A DNA stretch of 64,000 nt from Tatumella sp. JGM118 (GTDB taxonomy: Bacteria; Pseudomonadota; Gammaproteobacteria; Enterobacterales; Enterobacteriaceae). Positions 33,070 through 40,798 of this stretch are shown piece after piece. The notes below the pieces were generated by a model. That model saw only the letters and a list, made by a program, of their open reading frames with translations, did not search any database and was not told the DNA's origin. Within the stretch, counting starts at the first letter, position 1. Each line of letters opens with the position of its first letter. Location: positions 124,001-188,000 of the forward strand of contig NZ_JAERJR010000001.1 in assembly GCF_018257515.1 (NCBI RefSeq). Direction: 5' to 3'. Both the position numbers and the translations under genes were made by a program.

Positions 33070-34197
33070 CTAAATCGCTATAGTGATCCATTCTTTTCCC
33101 CGGTCGTCGTGATATTTATCCGTCTGTTGTTGTGATTTATGACCCAGCAGATTTTTAGTATCTATCCCCTGAGCTTTATACAGACGTTCTGACAATGATC
33201 GCTGTTCATGAAAGGTAGCCGGCGTTCCTGCACCCCAGTCAATATTGGCTTTATTCCTGGCCTTACTGAAATTTGTGGTAAGGGTATTCGGTGTGACCTG
33301 TGCTCCCCGTTCTGATTGTGAGGTCGTACGGAAGTAATGAACCAGGAACGGACTGACGGCGTAATCTCTGCAGCGCCTGATAACATCATCCAGAGTCACC
33401 CCTAAAGCATCGCATTGTAAGCTGACAGGGATAGCCAGCCTGGTCCCCGTTTTCTGCTGAACAACGTGCAGGTGTCCATCCCAGACATCACTGAATTTCA
33501 TTCCGGAAATATCGCCCAGCCTCTGGCCTGTGACCACTGCCAATAGCATGGCGTTACCCATGTATTTATGCTGTCTATCAGCAATGGCAAAAATCTTATG
33601 CCACTCTTCGAGGCTGAGTCTCTGGCGGGTAACTTTTATTCTGGGCTGTCTGGTGGCGAGGGCAGGGTTATGTCCCGGCGGAGCTTCTCCGGCATGTTGT
33701 GCTTCTTTGAAAACATCAATCAGAACGGATCTTATGACCTGGGCCATCCTGTGCTGCCCCTGTGACTGGTATTGATCAAGGATCTGCGCAATATCCCTTA
33801 CAGAAACATCAGCAATCCCCTGCTGTCCGCACTTTTCAGTAAGCAGGGCCACGGGTTTGGTTTTCTGTTTATAGGTATTCGGTTTTATATCACCGCTGGT
33901 CAGCCGATCTTCCTGGATTTGCCGATAGCGGGTGATCCATCCGTTGACACTGATACCGTGGCCCTTTACTGAAGATATGCGGTCCGTGAGCGCCATGATT
34001 TGCCGGCTGCGCTGCTCTGCCAGGCGAATATTCGCTTCGATAGCTATCGCTTTTGCTTCATCTTCATTGCTGCCGAGGGTGTGGAACTTACCCGTCACCG
34101 GATGTTTATATCGCCAGTAGACCTTGTTCACCTTACGGCTATAAAGGGGGTAAAGGTTGGGGATGCTGACATTATTTTTACGGGGTCTGGCAGCCAT
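33070..34197 (-). CDS. int: Tyrosine recombinase, lambda/P21-type prophage integrase
   Basis: Catalyses site-specific integration and, with Xis, excision. 375 residues. N-terminal arm-binding domain (MAARPRKNNVSIPNLY...), core-binding SAM-like domain around 70-160, and catalytic domain with Arg in TGQRLGD, HxxR in FHEQRSLSERLY, LLGHKS and the nucleophile Tyr in TDKYHDDRG. Closest in pattern to lambda Int and, by position next to icd, to the phage 21/e14 integrases. It overlaps xis by 20 bases. Confidence 0.95.
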   Translation of the reverse strand: MAARPRKNNVSIPNLYPLYSRKVNKVYWRYKHPVTGKFHTLGSNEDEAKAIAIEANIRLAEQRSRQIMALTDRISSVKGHGISVNGWITRYRQIQEDRLTSGDIKPNTYKQKTKPVALLTEKCGQQGIADVSVRDIAQILDQYQSQGQHRMAQVIRSVLIDVFKEAQHAGEAPPGHNPALATRQPRIKVTRQRLSLEEWHKIFAIADRQHKYMGNAMLLAVVTGQRLGDISGMKFSDVWDGHLHVVQQKTGTRLAIPVSLQCDALGVTLDDVIRRCRDYAVSPFLVHYFRTTSQSERGAQVTPNTLTTNFSKARNKANIDWGAGTPATFHEQRSLSERLYKAQGIDTKNLLGHKSQQQTDKYHDDRGKEWITIAI

Positions 34198-34423
34198 CGG
34201 TAAGAATCCTCAGTAACAGGGGAGAATCATTCCTCCGCACTTCGGGCATGCTTAATTCCCCGACAAGTTCAGCATCTTCACGAACGCGCCAGAACCGGCC
34301 TTGTTTGCTTGCCGGTGGCAAAAAGAGCTGTTGTTTAGCGTAACGTCTCAGAGTTGACAGGCTCGGAGGGTTGCTTTTGTATTTCTCCGTAGCCCATTCT
34401 TCCAGTGTCAGCATCTGTATCAT
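34178..34423 (-). CDS. xis: Excisionase (lambda Xis-like)
   Basis: Small winged-helix DNA-bending factor of 81 residues that directs Int to excision. The N-terminus MLTLEEWATEKYKSNPPS and the wing segment LPPASKQGRFWRV resemble lambda Xis. The ATG at 34423 has GGGAG seven bases upstream. Int starts inside its 3' end, the lambda arrangement. Confidence 0.88.
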   Translation of the reverse strand: MIQMLTLEEWATEKYKSNPPSLSTLRRYAKQQLFLPPASKQGRFWRVREDAELVGELSMPEVRRNDSPLLLRILTDGCQTP

Positions 34424-34494
34424 GATTATCCTCCCTTAAACCTGCTGAAACGCCTGATTTAATCAGCATCCTTCACAAAAATGGCCCTGTTCGT

Positions 34495-34640
34495 TTAATC
34501 ATCTTTCTTAGGAAACCTGAGGCTATGAAAGCTTTCGGTTAGGGGATGCTTAAATTTCCAGGAAATATGAAAGGTGCGCTTATCTGATTTGCGATAAAGA
34601 TAAGGAAAGAGATATCGTGAGTTCCGGGTCTGGCTGCCAT
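34495..34640 (-). pseudogene. Remnant of an integrase N-terminal domain
   Basis: Minus strand reads MAARPGTHDISF and then, one frame over, PYLYRKSDKRTF followed by WKFKHPLTESFHSL, matching the int start MAARPRKNNVSIPNLYPLY and WRYKHPVTGKFHTL. After about 48 residues a stop codon follows. It is therefore a frameshifted copy of the arm-binding domain of a related integrase, directly upstream of xis. Confidence 0.75.
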
Positions 34641-34832
34641 CTTCGATAATCCCTTCAAATGAGCACCAGGCGGCAATATGGATCTTGCCCATCTGCAAAC
34701 CTTGCTTCCTTGCGACCAGTCAGTGATGAACCGACTTTCAAAGCCGGTGGGACGACCACCCGTGCTCTGGCATAACGTGGCAGTGTTTGCGGGCCGGGAC
34801 TGAGCTGCCGAACCCATTCTGTGCCCATTCAC

Positions 34833-35306
34833 TCACTGAAATCATCCTTGGCATGGAAACTCTTTAATTTCGAAATAGGGCATATTTATCTGTCAAGCCC
34901 CTCTTAAGAATTACGCAAAATTAGAAGAACGAAACGAAGGATCTTCAACAAAATCCGAACCTAAACCTGGTAACACGTGACTTCCATAATTTTATAACAT
35001 TTATCCCTTTGTTTATCCATAGGTAATTTATTTAAAAATACTTATAGGTAAAAGCGCTGGTTTGTAAGGTATTAAAATAAAGATAAGTCAGAAAGAACGC
35101 TGTTTTCGTATGTCTTAACATATCTCTTACAAGATAAGATAAGCAGGCTTATCAGCCTGCTTGAAGATTGCAAATGTATCAATTGATAGGCGATTTCAAA
35201 CTACCAGTATTGGCTCTGTTTAAGAATATTTCACTTAATGAATATAACCTTATACCTAAGGTTTTCTGTAGTGAACCATTTTTTTTATAGACTTGATGAT
35301 TTATAA
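34833..35306. promoter_or_regulatory. AT-rich left control region with operator-like sites
   Basis: 474 bases without a gene. TTATCCATAGGTAA (35013-35026) and ATACTTATAGGTAA (35038-35051) match the operator TTACTTATAGGTAA seen next to cro. This suggests a repressor-controlled leftward promoter (pL-like) driving xis-int. I found no N-like antiterminator gene here. Confidence 0.6.
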
Positions 35307-36305
35307 TCAGGATTCTATTTTCTCGAAAATAAAACCATCATTCTTCATAAACTCTAAAGGTTTATCGATATTTCCAATCCCCCACTGATTTGATATGGCA
35401 ACCACTTCCCCCGAAGCTAATTCAATTAAATCATCTTCGTTTAAATTAAATCTTCCCTTTTTGTGGCTCGGTATTTCATCTGCAATGGAAAATTTTGTTG
35501 GTGATGAAATTCCCGATAATTTATCTTTTATTTCATTGAGGTCGTAAGGCTGATGTTTTTTAATCCAGTCGTAAAATAAGTTAAACATAAGCCTTCCTTT
35601 GGTTAACTTCATGTTTTTATATTTATATCGTGAGTAATCTTTTTCTGTTCGTTGACTAATAGATGTTTGCTCAATGCGTTTTTCGCGAAACTTAACCTGA
35701 TAGTCCTCTAATTCTGGCACTGGTATTATTTGCTCTGCATTAATAAGGACGTTGCCTTTGAATGTGTACGGTGTAATTCTGATGCATTTAATATCAACAG
35801 CTTTATCTCTCAGCCACAAAGCTGTTGTAGTTAGCTCTTTTCCAAAATTCGATGATGCTAATATTATTCTGATATCTTTACCGAATTCTGTTATTTCAGT
35901 CTCATCGAGATCGATAAATTCAAGTATCTTTTCTTTAGCATTCTCTTCGATATTATTTGAATATAAATACTGTTGGTAGTATTCGCAAGCCTTTGTAAAA
36001 CTCATAGTAGAAATCATCGCTGCATACCTCAATGCTTGCAACTCCATATGCGCTCCGATTTCATCACGTTTGAGTTCTATTACTACCAGGTTAGCTTGTT
36101 TGTCGATAGCCAGCAGATCGATTCTTCTTCGGCTATCCTCCCAGTCAGAAAACTCTTCTGAGATAATAAGGCAGTCAGGGTCAAGAATTGAAATGTTGTT
36201 TTTTATTGCAAATTGTAAGTCGTAACGTTCCTGTAAACCCTCAACAGAATAGCTTGTTTTTTTTAAGCCTGAGATTACTTTGTCTTCAATGCTGTATAAT
36301 GCCAT
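35307..36305 (-). CDS. DUF91/NucS-like PD-(D/E)XK nuclease-fold protein
   Basis: 332 residues. A PD-(D/E)XK core is visible as RRIDLLAIDKQANLVVIELKRDE, split here into RRIDLLAID (Asp63) and VVIELKRDE (Glu77, Lys79), preceded by EFSDWED; this is the arrangement of the DUF91/NucS endonuclease clan. The C-terminal half has no motif I know. It follows the repressor on the same strand by 187 bases in the immunity region, so it may be expressed in the lysogen, a usual place for superinfection-exclusion or defence cargo. Base composition is AT-rich compared with neighbours. Substrate unknown; defence role is inference. Confidence 0.75.
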   Translation of the reverse strand: MALYSIEDKVISGLKKTSYSVEGLQERYDLQFAIKNNISILDPDCLIISEEFSDWEDSRRRIDLLAIDKQANLVVIELKRDEIGAHMELQALRYAAMISTMSFTKACEYYQQYLYSNNIEENAKEKILEFIDLDETEITEFGKDIRIILASSNFGKELTTTALWLRDKAVDIKCIRITPYTFKGNVLINAEQIIPVPELEDYQVKFREKRIEQTSISQRTEKDYSRYKYKNMKLTKGRLMFNLFYDWIKKHQPYDLNEIKDKLSGISSPTKFSIADEIPSHKKGRFNLNEDDLIELASGEVVAISNQWGIGNIDKPLEFMKNDGFIFEKIES

Positions 36306-36492
36306 TGATAATTCCTTTGATGTGCATACAAAATATAATTTGTATTTTTCAAACTTCTTAAATTATGAGGTTATCAATTTTAGATAATAAAAATTTTTAT
36401 ATTTTTAGAGTAAGTAAAATCATTGATGTCAGGTCATGGAAAATTTCACTAAATTGACATGATTAATCTGTTACTTTTTTATCCGGCGCAAC

Positions 36493-37179
36493 CTAAAGAA
36501 GTTTCATTTTTGTTTCTACAGCTACTCCGACGACTCTATATTCACCTTCAATTTCTGAAATAGAAGGCCAGATAGGGTTCAGAGCCTTGAGATATTTTTT
36601 TCTCCCATCAAGTATCAATTTTTTAAAAGTGACAGCTGTATCGTCACTTATACGGATAGCGACCAGATTACCGTTCCGGGCTTCACGACCGGTATCAAAG
36701 AGGACGTAAGTTCCTTCGGGGATACTAACACCGGAGGGTGAAGTCATTGATTCATCTTCAATCCGTAGCCAGAAACCATCACCAGTAATCTGTGCATCTG
36801 ATTCCAGCCATTGCTCCTGATGCTGATGCATTGAATCTTCTCTGGATAAAGGCCAGTTAGCGGCTTGGCCTGAATCTATAACCGGATACCGTTTGCTCGA
36901 ACTCCATGAAACCGACGTTTCTTGTTCTGAATTATGGTTATGATCGTAACCATTCATCCATCCAATGGGCAGGTTCAAAGCTTTTTCAATCTCCCGTGCA
37001 GCTTTTTCGCCAATGTTTCGGCGATTCGGTTTCCCTACGGGATAGAGCATGCGGGAAACGACAGTCGTGTCCAGGCCAGCCTTCTCTGCGAAAGCCCTTT
37101 GGGTTTCGAAATCATCTACTAATTTTTTAAGTCGCAGTCTGCGAGACTCAAAAATGCTGGGGATGTTGTCAATATTCAT
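36493..37179 (-). CDS. Phage repressor, HTH plus S24 peptidase (CI/C2-like)
   Basis: Lysogeny repressor of 228 residues. N-terminal helix-turn-helix (TQRAFAEKAGLDTTVVSRML) at about 27-47; C-terminal LexA/S24 domain with catalytic Ser in EDESMTSPSGVSIPEGTYV and Lys in AVTFKKLI. The linker shows QAANW where related repressors have the AG cleavage pair, so the RecA-stimulated cleavage site is slightly atypical. Divergent from cro with three operators between. Confidence 0.9.
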   Translation of the reverse strand: MNIDNIPSIFESRRLRLKKLVDDFETQRAFAEKAGLDTTVVSRMLYPVGKPNRRNIGEKAAREIEKALNLPIGWMNGYDHNHNSEQETSVSWSSSKRYPVIDSGQAANWPLSREDSMHQHQEQWLESDAQITGDGFWLRIEDESMTSPSGVSIPEGTYVLFDTGREARNGNLVAIRISDDTAVTFKKLILDGRKKYLKALNPIWPSISEIEGEYRVVGVAVETKMKLL

Positions 37180-37200
37180 AAAGTTAGATTTTACTAGTCC

Positions 37201-37253
37201 TTACTTATAGGTAAATGACCTTTGAGTATTGATAGTTATATACCTGAAAGTAT
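37201..37253. promoter_or_regulatory. Repressor operators (OR-like) between cI and cro
   Basis: TTACTTATAGGTAA (37201-37214) and ATACCTGAAAGTAT (37240-37253) share a TAC-N6-GTA dyad. GACCTTTGAGTAT at 37217-37229 is a weaker third copy. Three spaced sites between divergent cI and cro reproduce the lambdoid OR layout. Confidence 0.65.
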
Positions 37254-37280
37254 ATAGTGGAGTTCTACAAAGGAGTGATC

Positions 37281-37559
37281 ATGGAAGAACTTAAGGTATA
37301 TCTAAACTCACTTACCCTCAGTCACCAGCGGGACTACGCGGCCAGATGCAAAACCTCACTTTCATATCTGCGCAAAGCTATCAGTTGTAAACAGTCTCTG
37401 GGCGCAGCTCTGTGTGTTTTGCTCGAGGTGGAAAGCAACGGTGCAGTTAGCCGGAAGGGGTTACACCCTGACGACTGGCAAAGATTATGGCCTGAATTGA
37501 GTGCAGCAGATCCGCAGTCAGCTTCTCATCACTATGGTGTAGCTGAGAAGCCATCCTGA
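37281..37559 (+). CDS. Cro/YdaS-like helix-turn-helix protein
   Basis: 92 residues, Cro-position regulator of the YdaS type, which represses early phage genes by competing at the operators. Sequence QRDYAARCKTSLSYLRKAIS is the helix-turn-helix and GAVSRKGLHPDDWQRLWPEL the typical tail of this family. ATG 37281 is fixed by AGGAG seven bases upstream; an upstream GTG would add eight residues. Confidence 0.82.
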   Translation: MEELKVYLNSLTLSHQRDYAARCKTSLSYLRKAISCKQSLGAALCVLLEVESNGAVSRKGLHPDDWQRLWPELSAADPQSASHHYGVAEKPS

Positions 37560-37683
37560 TAAATGTTACCGAAGTAAGGAGCTCATTACGCTAGTACGCC
37601 GGGAGTATTGCCGGCAACAGGAGATGTCCGGATAAAGGCGTACCGGATACCAGAGAATAAACTCTGAATAGGGAGAGTGTCGC

Positions 37684-37863
37684 ATGAAGCAACTCACCGA
37701 ACGGACCTACCTTCCGCGCCTGCGGACTACACCTGCCTCAGGTCATTCCCGCTACTGCTACGAACGTTGTTTACATGGCAAATGGATCCCCTGTAATCAG
37801 GGACGTGCCAGAGCACTGTCTCGTATTTACAACAGGAGGGGGATGCAATGGAAATGCAACTGA
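37684..37863 (+). CDS. Small conserved-type phage protein, 59 aa
   Basis: Basic protein of 59 residues with four cysteines (RYCYERCLHG, KWIPCNQG, WKCN end). ATG at 37684 follows GGGAGAGTGTCGC. Its 3' end overlaps the rha start by 16 bases, indicating an operon. I do not recognise a domain; the Cys pattern could bind zinc. Confidence 0.6.
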   Translation: MKQLTERTYLPRLRTTPASGHSRYCYERCLHGKWIPCNQGRARALSRIYNRRGMQWKCN

Positions 37864-38561
37864 ACAGTACGCCGGTCCCGGCATCACCACCGGAGTTAGT
37901 TTGCCGAATCGTTCGTATGGGCAGTCGTGAAATTGCCCGCCTTACCGGTAAACACCATGGCCATGTTATGCGTGATATTGAGGTCATGCTGGAACAGCTC
38001 GGCGAATCGCCGGAGGGGTATATCCGGTTCTGGATACACCCCCAGAATGGGCAGCAATACAGGGAGTATGAACTTGACCGTGAACATACGGAATGCCTGA
38101 TTGCCGGTTACAGCGTACCGCTGAGAATGAAGATTATCCGCCGGCTGCGTGAACTTGAAGAGGGTCTCAGTTATCTACCGCATTCTTTCCCGGAAGCGCT
38201 ACGTATGGCGGCAGATATGGCTGAGAAAAATGCAGAGCTTGAACACAGGGTCCAGGAAGACGCCCGTAAGGTAGCTTTTGTGGATCACTATATGGAAAGC
38301 AGCGGTGCTAAAAGCCTGCGTGAGACGGCGAAGATACTCAACATGCCTGAGAAACTGATGATTGAGACATTGCTGCGTGACAAAGTGTTATTCAGGCTAT
38401 CCGGAAATCTTTTGCCGCATGCGCTTCGTCAGCGTGACGGGTTATTTACCGTAAAGACCGGCGCGGCAGAAACAGGACATACCTACGTACAGACCAGGGT
38501 GACAGGGAAAGGCATTCAGTGGATAGCTGAGCGTTATGCCTCCGAACTGATGGGAGGATAG
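37848..38561 (+). CDS. Rha-family regulator with KilA-C (Ant) domain
   Basis: 237 residues. N-terminal Rha domain (MGSREIARLTGKHHGHVMRD, residues ~23-42, continuing to about 105) and C-terminal KilA-C/phage antirepressor DNA-binding domain (LRETAKILNMPEKLMIETLL and YVQTRVTGKGIQWI). Proteins of this type act as phage regulators or antirepressors; which promoter it acts on is unknown. It precedes the replication gene by four bases. Confidence 0.88.
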   Translation: MEMQLNSTPVPASPPELVCRIVRMGSREIARLTGKHHGHVMRDIEVMLEQLGESPEGYIRFWIHPQNGQQYREYELDREHTECLIAGYSVPLRMKIIRRLRELEEGLSYLPHSFPEALRMAADMAEKNAELEHRVQEDARKVAFVDHYMESSGAKSLRETAKILNMPEKLMIETLLRDKVLFRLSGNLLPHALRQRDGLFTVKTGAAETGHTYVQTRVTGKGIQWIAERYASELMGG

Positions 38562-38565
38562 GGCG

Positions 38566-39561
38566 ATGAGCGTAAAATTATCGGCATATGTTTGGGACGG
38601 GTGTTCAGCCGCCGGGCTTAAAGGAAACAAACTGCTGATCATGCTGCGGCTGGCGGACTATGCCAGTGATGAGGGAATTGCGTTTCCGGGGATAGATACG
38701 ATATCCAGACAACTGGGTGCCGGGAGAAGTACGGTGATTGCCCTGCTGAGTGAGCTGGCCAGAGGTGGCTGGCTCGAGAAACAGGAAAGGCGGCTGGGCC
38801 AGCGTAATATGAGTAATCTGTATATTCTGAACGTAGCGAAGCTGCGCAAAGCCGCAGAGAAAGGCTGCCAGTCTCTGCACAATCATCAGGGTCCGGAATC
38901 CGGACTGTCAGAATCTCAGGGTATGAAAACGGGACCCTCAGATAATCAGGGTCCGGAATCCGGACCGTCAGAACCTCAGGGTCTGAAAATCGGACCATCA
39001 GAGTATCAGGGTCCCGAATCCGGACTGTCAGATTCTCAGGGTCCGAAATCTGAACGTTCAGAAAACCCGAAAAAACGTCATTCTCACCGTCCGAAAACCG
39101 GACCCGATCCGTCAGTAAATTCAAAACATGATCCATCAGATCTAAAACCCCTTTGTCCGGTTTCGCCTAAACCCGACCCGGAAATTGAAATCACTGATCA
39201 TGCCATCAGGGTTCTGAACCACCTGAACCGGATCGCTGCTTCACGTTTCCAAAAATCACGGTCGAGTCTGGAATATATCCGGGCAAGACTGCGGGAGGGG
39301 TACAGCGTCTGTGATCTCGAGCTGGTAGTGGACTACAAGCATGAGCACTGGCGCGGCACCCGGCTGTACGACTACATGCAGCCACGGACGCTTTTCCGGG
39401 CCGGTAAGTTTGAGGGTTATTTCAGCAGCGCAATCCGATGGAACGCACGTGGCAGGCTACCCCGCGATAAGTGGGATGATCTGAGCGCACCGTCAGCCAG
39501 TGAGCCGTTCCGGGCGAGTTATCAGGATGTGGATTACAGCAGCCCGGGCGGTTTCAGATAA
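38566..39561 (+). CDS. Phage replication initiator, HTH plus Phg_2220_C domain
   Basis: 331 residues in the position of lambda O. N-terminal winged helix (GIDTISRQLGAGRSTVIALL, residues ~45-64), then a low-complexity linker at ~107-170 made of QGPESG/QGLKIG-type 10-residue repeats, and a C-terminal domain with SLEYIRARLREGYSVCDLEL and RTLFRAGKFEGYFSSA typical of the Phg_2220_C family. The linker DNA forms direct repeats, which resemble origin iterons. No helicase loader gene follows, so replication would need host loading or is impaired. Confidence 0.85.
   Translation: MSVKLSAYVWDGCSAAGLKGNKLLIMLRLADYASDEGIAFPGIDTISRQLGAGRSTVIALLSELARGGWLEKQERRLGQRNMSNLYILNVAKLRKAAEKGCQSLHNHQGPESGLSESQGMKTGPSDNQGPESGPSEPQGLKIGPSEYQGPESGLSDSQGPKSERSENPKKRHSHRPKTGPDPSVNSKHDPSDLKPLCPVSPKPDPEIEITDHAIRVLNHLNRIAASRFQKSRSSLEYIRARLREGYSVCDLELVVDYKHEHWRGTRLYDYMQPRTLFRAGKFEGYFSSAIRWNARGRLPRDKWDDLSAPSASEPFRASYQDVDYSSPGGFR
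38886..39066 (+). repeat. Iteron-like direct repeats inside the replication gene
   Basis: Six to seven units with ~30-base spacing carry TCAGGGTCCGGAATCCGGAC or variants; full matches recur about every 60 bases (near 38886, 38946, 39006). Lambdoid phages have their origin as iterons inside the O gene, so this is the candidate origin. Confidence 0.65.
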
Positions 39562-39590
39562 TCGGCCTGGGGAGAGCGGAGGAACTGAGT

Positions 39591-40136
39591 ATGCGTGTAT
39601 TACTGACCCCTGATGTGGCGCCACTGACCGGGATAGTCCTGTTCCGGCCCGGGCCTCACCTGTTGCCGCTGTTTCGCCAGCCGCAACTGATGATATCCAC
39701 TGTGCCTGAACCTCTGCAGGGACGACCGTCGGGACTGATACCTGACAATGAGTTATCAGGACCGGATGAACCTGAGCTGCCGACAGAGACGATGCTGACA
39801 TTGCAGGCTGATCCGGAAAGCCCGGATGCAATGATGCTGAAACCGAAACGTCGCCGTTGGGAAAACAGCCGCTATACCGGGTGGGTAAAACATCAGGTCT
39901 GTCTCGGTTGCCGGAAGCAGGCAGACGATCCGCATCATATTACCGGGCATGGTCTTGGTGGAACGGCAACCAAAGCCCACGACCTGTTTGTGATACCGCT
40001 GTGCCGGGAATGTCATCACTGGCTGCATGCTGATACAGCAGCATTCGAAGAGAAGAACGGGACGCAGCTGCAGTTACTGTTCAGGTTCCTGGACCGGGCG
40101 ATGGCCATCGGGGTGATAAAAACGGCCGATAAATAA
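39591..40136 (+). CDS. DUF968 (YbcO-like) HNH-type phage protein
   Basis: 181 residues. The C-terminal half carries CLGCRKQADDPHHITGHG and CRECHHWLH, the zinc/HNH-nuclease-like Cys-His pattern of DUF968 and YbcO proteins commonly found in the nin region of lambdoid prophages, where they are thought to act on recombination intermediates. The N-terminal 80 residues are without motif. Lies 29 bases after the replication gene. Confidence 0.8.
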   Translation: MRVLLTPDVAPLTGIVLFRPGPHLLPLFRQPQLMISTVPEPLQGRPSGLIPDNELSGPDEPELPTETMLTLQADPESPDAMMLKPKRRRWENSRYTGWVKHQVCLGCRKQADDPHHITGHGLGGTATKAHDLFVIPLCRECHHWLHADTAAFEEKNGTQLQLLFRFLDRAMAIGVIKTADK

Positions 40137-40153
40137 TACCGGAGGAGATGATT

Positions 40154-40705
40154 ATGATTTATCCGACAGCAGTGGCAAAGAATGATGAAGCATGCCGGCT
40201 GAACACACTCGACAGACTCTGGGTACAGGGGCGTTTAAAAATGTGGGGCCGCTGGTCTTATATCGCTCAGCACCGGGGCGGTAATATTTTTAACCAGTTA
40301 CTGGCCTCAGAGGTCATGACCAAAAAGGCTCTTAACCGGGCCATCGCCGAAATCAGTGCGGCTGGCATCAGTAAACAGGAACTGAAGGTCTTTCTGGAGG
40401 AGATCGTGAAAGGGCGGTTAAGCAGCCGGCTGTCGTTCTGCTCTGATGATGAGGCATTGCTGATAGATAAAATTGTCGGTCAGGTTTTTTCATCGTCCCC
40501 GGGGCTGATAGAGATCCTGCACCAACGTTACGATGGTCATGGTAAAAGTAAACGCCGTATGGCGGAGGAGCTTTTAGCTCAGCACCCTGAACTTAGCCTG
40601 GCCACCTGCAGACGCCGTATAGACTGCTGGCTGAATGTGGCAGAGTTTGCGCTGTATGGGCCGTTTTACAAAAGGCTCAGGGAGAACACGATGTGTATTA
40701 AATGA
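40154..40705 (+). CDS. DUF1133-family antitermination protein (Q-like)
   Basis: 183 residues. The start YPTAVAKNDEACRLNTLDRLWVQGRLKMWGRW, seen here as LDRLWVQGRLKMWGRWSYI, is the hallmark of DUF1133 phage proteins that sit at the Q position; a helix-turn-helix lies near RMAEELLAQHPELSLATCRRR. ATG 40154 has GGAGGAG eight bases upstream; an ATG at 40148 is too close to it. It should act on a late promoter, which is now about 6.4 kb away behind an inserted operon. Confidence 0.8.
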   Translation: MIYPTAVAKNDEACRLNTLDRLWVQGRLKMWGRWSYIAQHRGGNIFNQLLASEVMTKKALNRAIAEISAAGISKQELKVFLEEIVKGRLSSRLSFCSDDEALLIDKIVGQVFSSSPGLIEILHQRYDGHGKSKRRMAEELLAQHPELSLATCRRRIDCWLNVAEFALYGPFYKRLRENTMCIK

Positions 40706-40798
40706 CTTTTATCAAATTATAATTTTGCGATTTGAGCTCATTGTGACGATTGGACATCGCATCAATGATACGATGCCCACGCCATATTTAATATAATA

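Noticed and set aside
34833-35306. N-like antiterminator gene
   Set aside because: No arginine-rich short frame with a start site in this AT-rich stretch.
38639-39136. Minus-strand repeat-rich frame opposite the replication gene
   Set aside because: Its repetitive sequence is the reverse reading of the iteron-like repeats; no start site.
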